DNA from: Erinaceus europaeus
Lineage: Eukaryota > Chordata > Mammalia > Eulipotyphla > Erinaceidae
Direction: 5' to 3'
DNA: 64,000 nucleotides
NCBI RefSeq assembly: GCF_950295315.1
Contig: NC_080164.1
Location: 12,865,659-12,929,658 of the forward strand
Part shown: positions 63,738-64,000 of the stretch, one piece after another
Numbering within the stretch: the stretch's first letter is position 1
How the letters are laid out: each line of letters opens with the position of its first letter
Position numbers and translations under genes: made by a program
Notes under the pieces: model-generated
The model's input: the letters and a program-made list of their open reading frames with translations, nothing else
The model's database searches: none
What the model was told of the DNA's origin: nothing

Positions 63738-64000
63738 CACTTTCTGGAGGGAGGCTGGGTCATCCTACTCTGCTACTGGAGGAAGACTGGTTCTAAAGTG
63801 AGTGAAGCCTAGAATGTTCCCAATGGTGACTACGAACTGTGAGCTCACTCTGACAGGGACTCAGAGATTACACAGGTTCCTGTGCTATATATTAATAGAT
63901 ATGGGCCCTGGGTTAAATCTTTGTGGTAAACAGTTAACTGCATTTCCTTCAAGTTTGCAAAGTACTCTCTACCCTAATCCTGCTTTATAGTTCTACTCTC
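63738..64000 (+). repeat. Family X upstream part, runs off the window
   Basis: 'tctggagggaggctgggtcatcctactctgctac' corresponds to 53562 onward, and 'ctctaccctaatcctgctttatag' corresponds to 15728 ('ctgccctaatccagctttctag'). This copy joins segments seen separately elsewhere and so extends family X by at least 230 bases upstream of 15640. Confidence 0.75.

Overview
This window looks like mammalian nuclear DNA with no recognisable host protein-coding exon, no rRNA gene and no intact tRNA gene. It is packed with interspersed repeats. The commonest is a tRNA-like SINE whose B-box region, 'cccacctgcagggg...' body and polypyrimidine/(CAA)n tail I recognise as the hedgehog type, so the source is most likely a hedgehog (Erinaceidae, Eulipotyphla). 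I know that family from memory and have not searched a database. Older mammalian repeats (MIR, probably L2, eroded L1) lie underneath.

Working names used below. SINE-A: hedgehog-type tRNA-like SINE ending in (CAA/TAA)n. SINE-A long: the same with an extra 3' module (short gap, 'ggcctccaggagcagtgg', then 'agccccagcaataaccctgg'). SINE-B: a sister family with the same central body but a different head and an 'ctggctgtctctatc'-type end. SINE-C: an unrelated family whose head resembles tRNA-Ala. Family X: a polyA-ended dispersed repeat of at least 650 bp that I cannot name.

Layout. 1-9 kb: an LTR fragment, several SINEs, a 19-bp homopurine minisatellite, one complete solo LTR (5131-5552), and an LTR (7288-7993) ending in an unusual fold-back junction that contains the 3' part of a mature tRNA-Lys. 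9-19 kb: two nearly identical LTRs in opposite orientation (11191 and 11887), SINEs, family X and MIRs. 19-29.4 kb: L1 country, with a clean 5'-truncated L1 inside a SINE, a twin-primed (5'-inverted) L1, and an older L1 that holds a solo LTR, which in turn holds a 1.02-kb piece of a non-LTR retrotransposon of a type I associate with invertebrates. 29-42 kb: SINEs, L1 and family X 3' ends, and a solo LTR in an L1 3' UTR. 42-50 kb: fewer repeats, with the best candidates for unique sequence. 50-64 kb: SINEs, a 370-bp direct duplication 3 kb apart, an ancient L1 relic and family X copies.

Nothing here forms a working pathway. The informative content is the stratigraphy of insertions (target-site duplications, TSDs, date many of them relative to each other), the foreign-looking element at 27784-28806, the tRNA-Lys/LTR junction at 7981-8058, and a strong strand bias: every L1 3' end and family X copy I found lies on the + strand, which suggests the window may sit inside an intron of a gene transcribed from the - strand.
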